A stretch of 64,000 nucleotides of DNA, taken from Selaginella moellendorffii (lineage: Eukaryota > Streptophyta > Lycopodiopsida > Selaginellales > Selaginellaceae). The notes beneath the pieces are model-generated. The model was not told the origin of the DNA, ran no database searches, and saw only the letters and a program-made list of their open reading frames with translations. A program made the position numbers and the translations under genes. Of this stretch, positions 1-11,667 are shown piece by piece (position 1 is the stretch's first letter; every line of letters starts with the position of its first letter). Location of the stretch: the NCBI RefSeq assembly GCF_000143415.4, contig NW_003314269.1, forward strand, positions 2,659,060-2,723,059. The letters run 5' to 3'.

Positions 1-965
1 AAATCAAAAGCGAGCTGAAGCAGCAGCACACAGCAACAGGAGCAGAGCTACTTACCGCCTGCAGAGAGTGAATGAGTAGGTGCTACGAGCAGCGAGCGAA
101 GAGTGGTATGGATATACAAGACGCTGGAAGATCTTTGCCACCCTTTGAAAAACTTTTGCGTAGTGTACTTTGCAGCGAGATTTCATCGACCCAAGCTTGA
201 GTCACCAAGCTGTAACATATCATTACCCTTTTGTGTACTTTACTGTGCAGCGAGATTTCATCCTGCGTAACAAGCCAAAGCCTTTAGTCACTGAGATTGT
301 AACATATCATTACCTGAGAAAAAAAAGAGAAACGATTCTCCTCGGCCTGCATTAATCTGCGAAGAAAACGAAGCTTTAGTATCTTCTTTTTTTCTTTTCT
401 GGGCTTTAAACCTTACCAGGAAAACTGCTCCTCTCAATCTTTGCAGAGCAGCGCTTGCTTCCTTTTCTTCTCCTTGTGACCGATATGAATATAAAACTGA
501 CGCTCTGTCTGAAGGATCCCTTTCTCGGCTTGCGCGACCTGCTTTCTCTGGTTAGAGGAAAAAGCTTTCCTTGCTGATGCTTCAAAAGTCTCGCTCACTA
601 AAACAGTAGAATCCGTGTAGTATTGAACTGCGGCCTTGTTTTTTGCCTTTTCTTTGCAAGGGATCTGCTGGAGAGCCCATCCGAGCTATAGTCCAATAAT
701 TCGAATTTGTCAGCAGGTCTCGGGAGAGTGATTGGTTGAACAGTGGAGAACGAGGGTCCCCTCCCCCTTCCCATTTTTGAAGAAGCAGCTTGAGGGAGCC
801 GATGAACTGCACGAATCACTTCTCGCAGGATTAGTACATCCGAAGAAAAAAAAACCACACACGAGGTATGTTACCAGTAGCATTCTGTGCAGCTGTTGCT
901 GCTACTGCTGCTGCTCCTCTCCTCGGTGCTCACCTCGGCTCCATTCATTCTGTAGAAAAAATCAT
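1..965. promoter_or_regulatory. Upstream region and leader of the CCCH/RRM gene
   Basis: No coding gene is supported here; the open frame running into the CCCH gene starts at a TTG and has no recognisable content before residue M at 966. The stretch contains a direct tandem duplication (163-227 and 233-314) and homopolymer T tracts around 385-400. GT/AG pairs near 864 could mark an intron in the 5' untranslated leader, but this cannot be decided without transcripts. Confidence 0.5.
163..314. repeat. Two-copy tandem duplication, ~65-82 bp
   Basis: Two adjacent units start with GTGTACTT, share a GCAGCGAGATTTCATC core, and end with GTAACATATCATTACC (163-227 and 233-314). The second copy is longer through small insertions. 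It is a local duplication in the far-upstream region of the CCCH gene. Confidence 0.75.
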
Positions 966-2932
966 ATGGATCCTTACGAGCTCACCAGAATGCTGTACGC
1001 AAGAGTGCAGGCTCTGGATCCCAGGCACGTCTCAAAGATCATTGGATATCTGCTTCTGCAAGACGAGGCAGAGCAAGATATGCTCCGGATGGCCCTCGGC
1101 TCGGATGCCCTCCTCTTCTCCGTGGTGGACAAAGCAAAGCAGGAACTTGGCCTCTCTCCCAGTCCTAATGCTCATTTCGATCATCCTGCTCCATTCTCCA
1201 GGCCTGAGCATCCACCTTTCCACTTTGGTACCGCATTCGATCACCAGCTTCAATCCACTTACCATCTCAGAGACGTGTACCATCCTCCCCTCGTCAATTC
1301 CCATGTCCCGTTCCAGAAGCAACTGCAACAACAAGCGGAGTTAATGAATCGGCCTTCAATACAAGATACATACCAGCACCAGCCTCTCTTTGGTGCCGGA
1401 GTTTTCCCAAATGATCACTTCTACCCGGAAACTTTCGCGTTCCTCAACAGGAACAGATTGAAGCAGCAGAAGCAGCAGCAGCAAAAGTCAGACGAACACG
1501 ATCTGATGCTGAGTCTCTCGGAGCACGGATCTCCAAACAGCAGCAGCAGCAGTAGCAATAACAGTAGCCACGCGTGGAAGCCTTGCGTCTACTACTCCCG
1601 GGGCCACTGCAAGCACGGCAGCGGGTGTAGATTTCTCCACACTCCGAACTCGCTGGGAATCGAGGAGCACGGGACAGAGTCGGCTCTGGAGAGGCTGGAA
1701 TTGGAGATTCAAGAGCTGCTCCGTGCCAGAAAGTCACCGGTGCCAATCTCGTTGCTTCCGCAGATGTACTTCGAGGAATTCGGGAGCGCTCTCCACGTTG
1801 ACGGGTTCCTGGCGACTCCCGAGGCCGTACAAGGATCCGGTTTAACCAGCCTGCTTTGCCATATGAAGAACACTCTCGTCATCGATCAGTAAGCCGATCG
1901 ATCTTCTTTCGAGTCCGTCTTGCATGCGTCTGACAAGTAGTTCGCTTCTCAGGCCCAATGGACAGCAGGCAGTCGTCCTGGTCGAAGAAAGTTCCAGGCT
2001 TGCGGTTGCGGCTCATCGTGGAGATAATTATGATCATAATGGCATCGTAAGTCCCAGCTCTCGTCAGATATATTTGACGTTCCCTGCTGAGAGCGCTTTC
2101 ACTGAAGAGGATGTGAACGCGCACTTCAGGTAAAGAAGTAAAAAACATATCAAAAGGTATTACCTCTCATGTAGCTGCCTTGTTGCTTGCTTGCCAGCGC
2201 TTATGGTCCTGTTCAGGACGTACGAATCCCTTATCAGCAGAAGCGTATGTTTGGATTCGTAACCTTCATCCATGCAGAAACTGTCAAGACCATTCTGGCC
2301 GAAGGCAATCCCCACTATGTTTGCGGAGCTCGTGTTCTGGTCAAGCCTTACCGTGACAAAGTAAAATACACCGACAAGTAAGCTCGGATCACATGGAGAC
2401 TTTTTGTATGTTTGGCACAATATGTTTGTCTGTCTAGGAAAAATGCTGATCAACAATCCAGGAATGTGAGAAACAACACCGACCTTGGTAACTTTGCATG
2501 GTATTTTGCTACGTTCCCGTGTTTACACGCGGTGTGATTTTCCCAGCTTCTAAACTGCTCGAAGAAAGCATGCAGCAGCAGCAGCAGCGAGAGAATTACC
2601 TCCAACAGAGACTAGTAGAGTTTCGGCTCCAAGCTGTAGATAAACCACAAGATGGTAAGCGTGAGATATTCTTTCATGGAAATCCGACTTACTGTGGAGT
2701 CTTTCAGGTGCCACCGACGTGTTACTAAAGGAAACGAACATCAACTTAGGATACATCTTAGAAGATGACGACACACACAGAAAAACTAGCCATAGCAATC
2801 GCAATACTTACTCGAGGTATTGCTCTAATCTTATTGATGCAAGTTTAATTTTGCGTTTCCAGAGCTGCAAGTTTCCCAGAGAACCCATTTGCAGTTACCT
2901 ACGAGCAGGAAACCACCAAATTAGTCTCTTGA
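966..2932 (+). CDS. CCCH zinc finger + RRM RNA-binding protein
   Basis: Seven exons join in frame (966-1888, 1953-2129, 2198-2377, 2438-2487, 2547-2654, 2708-2816, 2863-2932) to give 538 residues. The N-terminus ([19 protein letters not shown]) matches the conserved start of plant CCCH proteins of the AtC3H18/53/55 type. A single CCCH finger ([19 protein letters not shown]) follows Gln- and Ser-rich runs; an RRM spans exons 2-3 ([14 protein letters not shown]... and MFGFVTF as RNP-like strands); a Gln-rich coiled segment and an acidic tail follow. Expected role is binding of mRNA or DNA in nucleus or cytoplasm. The ATG at 966 is chosen because homology starts there. Family assignment is firm; the target is unknown. 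Confidence 0.9.
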
Positions 2933-3387
2933 CAAAGCGGAGTAAATGACAGAAAGTACCAACAGTTTTCAAGTAGTTATCCACATTTCGCTCCCCATAA
3001 GACCAAAGTTTTGGCAGCTACATTTATTTGTACAGGGCCCTGTGACAGTCGAAATATAACACGTCAGGACTGTGAAGCCCTTTTCCAGGGGTTCCCACTG
3101 CTACAATCAAAGAAGGAAAATTTTAAAAAGTATAAAACAGATTGCTAGAACTGGCCTGAGATTGCGTACAATTAACATAGAGCGAGATTCTTCATTGCAT
3201 CGCTCTGGCATGCTCTGTGCATCTAGAGGAGACAAAGCACACGGAAGTGAGAAGAACAGACGCACAAATTCAGAGCCTCGTGTCAAACAGAGTTTTGATT
3301 TCAATTGACTTGCAACTTACAACTTGAGAGATTGTACCTTTGCCGTGACTTTGTCTTTCGCTCGTCGTCCAAATTGTTTGACGTGCT
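2933..3387. other. Convergent 3' intergenic region
   Basis: 455 bp between the stop codons of the CCCH/RRM gene (+) and the ABC1K3-like gene (-). Short open frames on both strands have no recognisable domains. It presumably holds the two 3' UTRs and polyadenylation signals. Confidence 0.6.
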
Positions 3388-6300
3388 TCACAAGAAAACT
3401 TCCCGCAGGACTCTGGCAACAACACGCGATGCGAAACGGCTCACTATCTCTGGAACCAGCTTCGATGAAATGCTTGGAAGAATGGGTTGGAATTCTCTTA
3501 GTAACCTGAGCACTTCCAATCCATTTCCCTGCGTTTGATGGAAACAAATGGGGTCATTATTACAGAAACAAGTCACAACATACCCGATCGATTGTTCTGA
3601 ACGATGGAGTTCCTTCTACAAAAAAGGAGATGATTTTATATACGTTGTTCAATACAAGCTCGTCTTCTTCTGTAATGGCTGTAATGGTGGGGAGTAGCCG
3701 ATGAGGCATGAAAGGCAAAGCACTGGCAAAAACGCCAACAACAGGCATAGACCTTAAAATGGTATCGATTCTGTCCAGGCCCAGCAATGGCAACGCACGA
3801 GCAACTTGCTCCCTAGACAGTGCATCCAGTCCTTTCACAACCTGCAGCCAGAAGTTTTGGATTGCGGATGATACTGAGTAAATTCATACCTCGTCTAGTA
3901 TAAATTCGCGAAAGAATTCTCCACGCTCGGAGACCATAAATCCCAGCGCCACCCTAGCGTGCATTTGTCCGGACGGAAGATCCTGACGAGTCGTTCGCAA
4001 GATAATGTCTCTTGAAGTACTCGGTAACGAACCAAGGGATGCCATATCCCCACCGAGTGCTTCACCGCCTCCACTTTTAGCAGCCAGAGTAAACGACTCA
4101 AACGCTTCCATAACATCGATGAATCTGTCCACGTCGAAAACACCGGTTTTCCCGTAGAGGGTATACCGAAGAGCTTCTCTTAATCTAGGAGAATCATCTG
4201 TAAGAAGCCTCTGCGTAACAGAAAAGGAAATTGAGTGGCAATGATTTAGAAAATAAAACATACATACCTGTGCGATGTAAGGATACGCTTCGTCTACTAT
4301 TGCGAAGTCCGGGTTGCCTACTAATGCAATGCCTTCCAGAACTCCAATAGCTCGAATTATAAGAGCAAAATATGGAGGAATCCGGAAAGGATAATCAAAT
4401 GTGATTTGAGCCAGATCGGAGGCAAGTTCCTGAAAGTTGATGTTCTTGGCACCACCGCCTTCTAGAGCTTGATCAAACACTTTCGCCAAAACAGGCATAA
4501 TCGGATTTAGATTCACTCCTTCGGGAATGAAATCTAGCTTCACAAAATCCTTGACAATAGCCTCGTAGTCACGATGAATAAGATGCGATATCGCTTCAAT
4601 CATTCCGTATTTTTGGTCATCTGTTATTTGTGTCATCAGACCTGCATGCGAAACAGTTACTAACATTTTCAATCCTAACGCACACAAGGAACCTACCAAA
4701 ATCAAGTATGGCCAACTTCCCATCAGGAGTGCGTATTAGATTCCCAGGATGTGGGTCAGCGTGGAATAAACCTGTATCTAGCAACTTCACAGTCAAATAT
4801 TCAATGAGAAAACAATCGGAAGCCGAAACACTGGAATATATAAGCACGTACCTGTTTTAGATAGCAAATTACACCTACATTTACAAGATCTCCGACATCA
4901 TCAGCTGTACTTTGAGAAAGTTTCTCTCCATCAATCCATCCGGTTGTTAATACTCTTCTTGATGTATACTTGGGGTAAGTTTTTGGGACAACTACCTGCA
5001 GCAAAGATGATGATCAAATGAACCATTTCAAAAGCTCGAACCTGAGGAAGGTCTTGCCGCATCATTTCTGCAAACCTAGTTCCATTCCGACCTTCATTGA
5101 CATAATCAAGCTCTTCAAAAAACCGTGCAGCCCATTCATCCACAAGACCAACAACATCTGTAGCTATCTGTACTACAAGCGCAACACAATTATGGCAAGA
5201 AAATTACATCGAAGGTAAAACTTGCCTGTGGAAATTTTCGAAGAGCGAGCCCAAGTTTTCTGATGATGTACAAGTCAATAGTTACAGTCTCAAGTACGTA
5301 AGGCCTTTGAACTTTTACAGCCACGGGTTCCCCCGTCTCCTTAATCCGACCCTTATAAACTTGCCCCAGAGATGCTGCAAAGATCAACTTAAAGAGAAGT
5401 ATAGAAGCGAATTTCTAGTTCTTCATACCGGCAGCAATAGGAGACGGAGAAAGCTCCGAATACAGTTCAGTCCATGGCTGGCCCAATTCTTTCTCAATAA
5501 GATCCATTGCGATGTCGTTCGGAAATGACGGCACCTAGAAAACATTTAAGAAGGCTATGGTCACAATGAAGTGCAAATCAGTTCCAAGTTCAATCCAACG
5601 TACTTTGTCACAAAGCTTCTGTAGCTCAGTCATGGCGGCAGGAGACAATATATCAGGACGAATGCTGAGAGCTTGTCCAAGCTTGATATAGGCAGGTCCA
5701 AGCGATGTTACAATTTCCCTCAGCTCGATAGCTCGCGCGACTTCATTCTGCAAGTAAAGTGCCTTCACTCCGGGAAACAACAAAATAAGTATTGTTACCT
5801 CTTTCAGCTTCTTCGAAACGATGTCTCCAGCGAGGTGAGAAAGAAATCCGCCAGCAACACCAAGCAACTGGAAAATGCGAGTGAAAACAGCGGCAGGGCG
5901 CTTTCCCCAGTACGCAGATATCGCTTGGGGGCTATAAACCAGGGGCAGTGCTTCCTTGTCTCCTTCTCTGTCAACCTGGAAACATTGCAAAACATGGCTC
6001 TTCATTTTGGCTCGACGAAACATATTTCTTACCTCGACAAGGCGAAGCTTTACGGTCGATGACGCGAAGAGCTCGTCCGAGAGATTCTGTCCTCGAAGCC
6101 CACGCATGAATGAAGCGACTTGCTCGTCTTCTTCGAGCTGAGCTCTCATCTTCTTCACTTCCTCCGCCATATCTCCCACTCGCTGCCATGCGCGCCATGA
6201 GAAAACCAATCTACCGACAAAAATCAAAACAAAACGTACCATGCTTCGGCCAGCACTGCCATTAATCCTTGCGCTTCCATTGACATTCCTACGAGAAGAT

Positions 6301-6446
6301 TTCGCCTCGGATGCTGGAGCCGGAGGGTCCGTGGTAGCTACCGCTCTAACACAGAGACAGCGACGAGATCGCTGCCGATTAGAATCATCATCGCAGAAGC
6401 CGGACGACAGCCGCCTGGGAATGGCGCCCCCGGACTGGAGCAGCAT
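3388..6446 (-). CDS. ABC1K3: Plastid ABC1K3-like atypical kinase (UbiB/ADCK family)
   Basis: A multi-exon gene whose spliced product follows Arabidopsis ABC1K3 nearly end to end. Seen: a basic, Ser/Arg-rich N-terminus consistent with a transit peptide; [17 protein letters not shown]; the KxGQ segment ([17 protein letters not shown]); the Ala-rich loop [10 protein letters not shown] replacing a P-loop; the lysine in [16 protein letters not shown]; catalytic HADPHPGN and metal-binding LDFG; and a C-terminus ending in [14 protein letters not shown]1K proteins sit in plastoglobules and affect prenylquinone and tocopherol metabolism. The open frame starts with GTG at 6452, so the first ATG (6446) is taken. 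Intron 1 (6183-6239) is 57 nt and has no stop in frame. A telo-box (AAACCCTA, 6533-6540) lies about 90 bp upstream. Confidence 0.9.
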
Positions 6447-6776
6447 CGCCACGCAATCGTATCGATTGCACCGTCGTCGTTCGATCGCTCAATCCCTGCG
6501 AGACACCATACCCAGGCGAAATGCTGGAAATAAAACCCTACGCCCTCATTTTTCCACGAGGCAGCCACCACAAGCTCAAGTGGCCGCTGTTAACCCACGT
6601 CAGCGCCACGAAGGCAGGCACATTCTTAAAATATGCTCGTAGTTGACTAGCGGGTGGACCGCAAGGTCAGCGATCCCAAGCTGGGAATATACTAAATTCT
6701 AACATTAGACTACTCAAAAATCCATTTATTCGGACAAATTTCTTCATAGAATCGAGTCAAAAACGTCCCGTCTCTT
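6447..6776. promoter_or_regulatory. ABC1K3 upstream region / Sam50 3' region
   Basis: 330 bp between two genes both on the minus strand. It must hold the promoter and leader of the ABC1K3-like gene, with a telo-box AAACCCTA at 6533-6540, and the 3' UTR of the Sam50 gene. No gene is seen. Confidence 0.5.
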
Positions 6777-8507
6777 TCACGGAGGCGAGAAGCACAACTG
6801 GAATCCTTTCCTGACGCGATCGTTTTCCTGGTACTTGAGAACTCGGCAGTAATTTATCTTCCAAACCAGCAAAACACAAACTTTAGGAGAAACAAAGAGA
6901 AACCAAAGATCGAACAGACCTCTAGACGAAACATTCTCGTTGGGATGACCAAGCCCGCGCCCACCGAGGACCGGAACCCCGAGAAGAACTTCTGCGCCGT
7001 CATGTTCTTCCTGTCCGCCAGGCTCAAGATGTTGCCCGAGCACGCAAAGACGTGAGCGTGGATGTCGTGCTCCTTGAGAAACTTGAGCGGCAGATCGAAG
7101 GAGAGATCCGCGAAGCCGTTGATGGCGAAGTCTCCACCCAAGGTGTCCCTCTTCCCGACCTCCTCTTCGTTGCCGGACTTGACAAGCCGCCTGAGTTCCC
7201 TGGGACCGACTCCACGCGTTCGAAAGCCGACCAGGCTGAACGGGCCCCGGAGCTCGCTCACGAGACAGCTCGGTCCTCCCATGTAAAACCGGTCGCTCAG
7301 AGGCGTCGACTTGCTCAGGAAATCCTTCCCCCAGGGAACGATCAGCCCAGCCGAGGTACCGAGATTCAAGGCTGCGTTGAACACGCCTAGAGGAACAGCG
7401 AAACGGAAATCTAGCTCCTGTAATGCAAGAAAAGAAGACATCAGTAAAGATAAAGGCAGAGAAAACATCGTGACTTTCAAGTACCTGCCTGAAGAACCGC
7501 GAGAGCCTGGCGTCGGGTCCCAAGCCAGCGATCTGGGAGGAAGTGGAAAATGCGAATCCTTCAGTTGGTCTCACAGACGAATCCCGGGTGTCCAACCTGT
7601 AGCTATACTTCACAGCCGAGAGCAAAGAGTGACCAAGTTGGCCGCGAACAGTCTTGGACGCTCTATGAGACGGATCGGCAAGGTTTCTCCACGTCAAGTT
7701 GTAGCTGAGCTCGTGATTGTTGTCGTGGATCAAGCCAGTCGAGACCCCTAGCAGCCTTTCTTTGTAAGACGAGTACTTGTGCCAGTCCTGGGAGAGTAAC
7801 GAGACCCGAGTGAAGAAACCAGCAGGCCAAGTTCTAAACCTGGGGAAATTCACTCCCACACTGTTCTCAGCTGTGGAGTCCCAGCCGTAGCAGCCAGTTC
7901 CATCCCAAGTTTCTCCATAACCCAGCAAGTTCTTCCACTTCAAGGTTCCCTCCAGCGACCATTTTCGAGACTGCAGTACAGTTTCCATGAGAAACATGAA
8001 AACTAGAAAAGAAAAGCTCGAGAGACCCAGAGAACTTACTTCTGGCCTGGAAAACATCCCCACATTGCACGAGTAAGGCCTCTCGGGCTCCACGACCTCG
8101 ACGATCACATTCGTCGTTCCTGGCAGCTCCGGCGGCCCGACATCGAAATTGATGACCCACCTCTCAAACACATCCATGCGCTCCATCTGGACGCTGGCCT
8201 TGGCGGCCTCCAGCAAAATATCCTGAAGCGTCGTCGCCTCCTTCATCTTGCCCAGGACCGACTCGATCACCCAGTCCTTGGTGCGCTTGTTCCCCTTGAT
8301 CTGGATGTCGTGGACACGCACATTCACATCCTCCTTCTCCATCTTGTGAGCCAGCCGCTCGAGCACTCGCCGCTTCCTTACCGCATTGGATCCATCCGCC
8401 GCCTCTTCCTCCTCCTCCTCCTCCGCCGCATCCTCCGCCACAGGCTCCTCCTGCTCCGCACGATTCTGCTCGCCTCCACTGCGAGCGTCGTCGTCTTCGC
8501 TCGCCAT
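6777..8507 (-). CDS. SAM50: Sam50/Omp85-family outer-membrane beta-barrel assembly protein
   Basis: Four exons (8507-8040, 7970-7485, 7417-6920, 6857-6777) join in frame with GT/AG introns. The N-terminus is very acidic with a run of Glu. A POTRA-like segment follows (VRVHDIQIKGNKRTKDWVI), then the barrel: KNLLGYGETW, WRNLADPSHRAS, SYRLDTRDSSVRPTEG, DRFYMGGPSCLVSELRGP. The protein ends FQLCFSPP, an aromatic-rich beta-signal-like terminus. Single-POTRA length and order fit plant mitochondrial Sam50 rather than plastid Toc75/OEP80, which carry more POTRA domains. Role: insertion of barrel proteins into the mitochondrial outer membrane. Telo-boxes at 8522-8529 and 8551-8558 lie just upstream. 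Only 105 bp separate the ATG from the next gene's stop. Confidence 0.9.
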   Translation of the reverse strand: MASEDDDARSGGEQNRAEQEEPVAEDAAEEEEEEEAADGSNAVRKRRVLERLAHKMEKEDVNVRVHDIQIKGNKRTKDWVIESVLGKMKEATTLQDILLEAAKASVQMERMDVFERWVINFDVGPPELPGTTNVIVEVVEPERPYSCNVGMFSRPEVSSLGLSSFSFLVFMFLMETVLQSRKWSLEGTLKWKNLLGYGETWDGTGCYGWDSTAENSVGVNFPRFRTWPAGFFTRVSLLSQDWHKYSSYKERLLGVSTGLIHDNNHELSYNLTWRNLADPSHRASKTVRGQLGHSLLSAVKYSYRLDTRDSSVRPTEGFAFSTSSQIAGLGPDARLSRFFRQVLESHDVFSAFIFTDVFFSCITGARFPFRCSSRRVQRSLESRYLGWADRSLGEGFPEQVDASERPVLHGRTELSRERAPGPVQPGRLSNAWSRSQGTQAACQVRQRRGGREEGHLGWRLRHQRLRGSLLRSAAQVSQGARHPRSRLCVLGQHLEPGGQEEHDGAEVLLGVPVLGGRGLGHPNENVSSRGLFDLWFLFVSPKVCVLLVWKINYCRVLKYQENDRVRKGFQLCFSPP

Positions 8508-8612
8508 CGCCAGAGCCCGAGAAACCCTAGGGTTCTATGGATACGAAGCAAAACCCTAAAACTTTTATCAAGAGAATCTTTTTCCTGCTTTAAAATAATT
8601 GGCGGGAGCATA

Positions 8613-11600
8613 TCATCGGCTCAAGTAAGTGTAGGATCCCAAGCTTCTCTTATAATTCACTAGCAGTGCTTGCGCTTCTTCCACCGAGAGATGGCCCTTT
8701 GCGACGGCGTCCTCGGCCTCCCTTCGCAGCTCTTCGGTCATCTCGTCGCCTACGTGCTGGACGGCTCGCATCACTTCTTCCATGGTTTGGCCCCGGATCA
8801 CTCTCTCGATCGTGTAGCCTCCCCGGCCGCTAGAGCTGCCGTTCTTGAGCAATGCCGCGGCGGAGGTAAGGATGTCGCTGCTCGTCTGTGGCTTGATCTT
8901 GACGTGAATTATGTTTGTTCCACCGAAGAGATTGTGAGCGCTTCCCATCACCTCCTGAGAGAGCTTGAAGTTTTAGTACCGGAAACAAAAGAGAGAAGGA
9001 AACTTTACCTGGTAGACACCACCGAGGAAGAGTCCCATCAAGTAAGGCTCTCCCTTGCGAAGCTCGTGAACAGGGAGGGCGGCTGCTACTTCGCCATTCT
9101 CGCCGATGAACCGATCAAACTTCCCATCGCTGTCACAGGTGAGGTCGGCCAGAGTAGCTTGAACAGTCGGCTTCTCGGTCAGCCTTTGCAGTGGGATGAT
9201 CGGGAAGATCTGGTCGATGGCCCAGGCGTCGGGAGCCGAGCGAAAGACGGATAAGTTGATGTGGTAGACTGCGGCCAGTGAGTCCCTCAGCTCCTGGAGC
9301 TCGTCCGGAAGATCTTCTCCTTTGCACAGTGCTACGACACGATGGCAGAGTGCTTCGTACAGGGCATCGGCTTGAGCTCGCTGCTCCAGGCTCAGGCATC
9401 CGAGCTTGAAGAGGCTGGATATCTCGGATTTGAACTGCTTGGCGTCGCTGTATGACTCTCTGAAGTTGGACTCGTCCATGGTATTGTAGACCTTCTCAAA
9501 CGTGTGAAGGAGGTACTCCCCTGGATCTTGATCGGCGGCCGGGCTTGCTGAACAAGGCGGACAGTTTGAGTTGGCACAGCAGCCTCGACCATTGTCTTTC
9601 AGCTGGCCATAAGGCGAGTTATTCATCAGAACTTCCAGATTTGCGAGGGAAGTGTTCTCGGACCGCTCAAACGTGCTGAGAACGTCGAAGACGAGGACGG
9701 AATGATGGGATGCCAGCGCCCGCCCGCTCTCAGATATGATCACGGGTTGAGCAACCCCTTTTAAAATGCAAGCATCGACCAGAGCTGCCACCACATCGTT
9801 TGCATAATTCTGGGATAGGAAAAGAGAAAACCATGGTGAGCTTCGAAAACGTAAAACAAATGGCCCACCTGCATGCTGTAATTCGTTGAAGCACTCGATT
9901 GAGTTTTACTTCCGTCGTAGTCAATACCAAGCCCGCCTCCGACGTCAATATATTGCTGGAGAAAGCTTCAGATGGCCACTATACCGAAAGTAAAGGAGTA
10001 CATACCATGGGTGCGCCCATCAAAGCTAACTCGCAGAAGATGTGGCTTCCTTCGCGCATGGCTTCTTTGATAATAGAGATCGAAGGAATTTGCGAACCGA
10101 TATGAAAATGCAGGAGTTGAAGGCAATCCAACATGCCTTCCTGCATGTTCCAAGTGTTAGTATCAAATCCAGCATAAAAATGCGTAACAAACCTTTCTCA
10201 ACGTATACACAACACGAACGATCTCAGTCACCGTGAGACCGAACTTTCCTTTGTCGCCTGAGGAACCACCCCAATGCCCGGTGTGTTTGGTGCTTAGTTT
10301 TGCCCTCACACCGACCATGGGTCGAACTCCCAAAATTCTGCACGCTTGGATTACCATTTCTAGCTCCTCCATCTGTCATAGGTTCATTGATAAACTACTC
10401 GGAATAAAAAGAAATACAAACCTGTTCAAGAACAATGATGGCATTCACGCCAAGCTGCCTCGCCAGTAACACACTCTCAATATATACCCGATCCTGCACA
10501 TCAGCACCACGAGTTAGAAACAAAAATTAGAAAGTAAGAGAAACAAATTCTTGTCAAGAGACCATCGACGCTAGAGTCAATTACTCACAAGTCAACAGCA
10601 CACAACTCATCAAGCCTCGACAGTGGAACAGGGTCACAAATAAATGCCTTGTATCCGTTGCAGATGAGAAGCGCGTCCTTACTGCCCCTTAGCTTTGCAA
10701 TAGCTATCAGAAGTTCGGGTTTAGAGCCTGCTTCTAGCCCAAACTTACACCGATCCCCAAACTTCACAATGTCTTCGAGGAGATAGCGGTCGTGGTTACA
10801 CTTGATAGGAAAAACTCCTTGAAAATGCCGCTACACGTCAGGAGAGCGAACTGTTGAAAAACAAATCAAAAGAAAAGAGAAACTTGCCTGATAGCTGAAC
10901 TTCGCAATGGCATTGTTGAAACAATCATTCAGCTGGCGAATTCTGTGCTGCACTATTTCGGGGAAACGAAGAACCATTGGTAGCTGAAGGTTTCTTCGTC
11001 TGAGGCTCTCTATCAGATCTACCAAGTCCAGTTCGTCCGAGCCTGCCATTAACAAACAAAACAGAAAAGATTAAAATTCTTGCCTTCGGACAACTTCAAA
11101 GATGAATTTACCATCCAGATGTCCGTGGAGATGGACGCTAACGTGACCTTTAGAATTGATGAAAAAGTATGGCGCGCCCCACCCATCGATCTTATACAGC
11201 TCCGCGCTGTCATTGATCGTCCATATCTCTTCCTCCGAGTCTCTTTGATCCGTGGACACAACATCATCCCGCGAGATGAACCCCACCGACGACGTCTCAG
11301 AGATTGTGAGCCTCTCCAGTATGTCAAAATCCTTCCTGGCGGACGAGTAGTGCGTGAGGACACGCTTCTCGATGGCTGTGCTGCTCTCTACGGACCTCGT
11401 CTCCTCGTGAGACCTCGTTCTAAACTTCCCACTACACCAAGCGGCTCTCACAAAAATATTTAGAACCTGGACTCTCCTGGATCGAGACGACGCCCTAGCG
11501 CTGGCGCTGGCACTGGCACTGGCACTGCATTGATCGGGCGAGCACGGGCTCCCACACCCGGGCTGCGTCCACGAGAACCACCGAAACTGGGGCGGCCCGG

Positions 11601-11667
11601 CGATTCGATCCAGCGCGTTCTTGTACTGGAGCGATGTCGACGACAGCATTGGCGTGATGCCCGCCAT
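8613..11667 (-). CDS. ADC: Biosynthetic arginine decarboxylase (SpeA type)
   Basis: A multi-exon gene for PLP-dependent arginine decarboxylase (arginine to agmatine, first step of the ADC route to putrescine). Seen: a Ser/Ala/Arg-rich leader that could be a plastid transit peptide; [20 protein letters not shown] at the usual ADC start; the PLP-lysine segment [93 protein letters not shown]-terminal [14 protein letters not shown] Cys-rich insert ([13 protein letters not shown]) lies between the catalytic regions. Angiosperm ADC genes are usually described as intronless, whereas this one has many introns, one of them with a GC donor (after SYQ, near 10888). The donor after CNGYK (near 10651) is also not a clear GT. 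Confidence 0.9.

Noticed and set aside
966-1892. Start of the CCCH gene at 732
   Set aside because: The codon at 732 is TTG, and the extra 78 residues include Cys and Ser runs with no homology. The conserved start is the ATG at 966.
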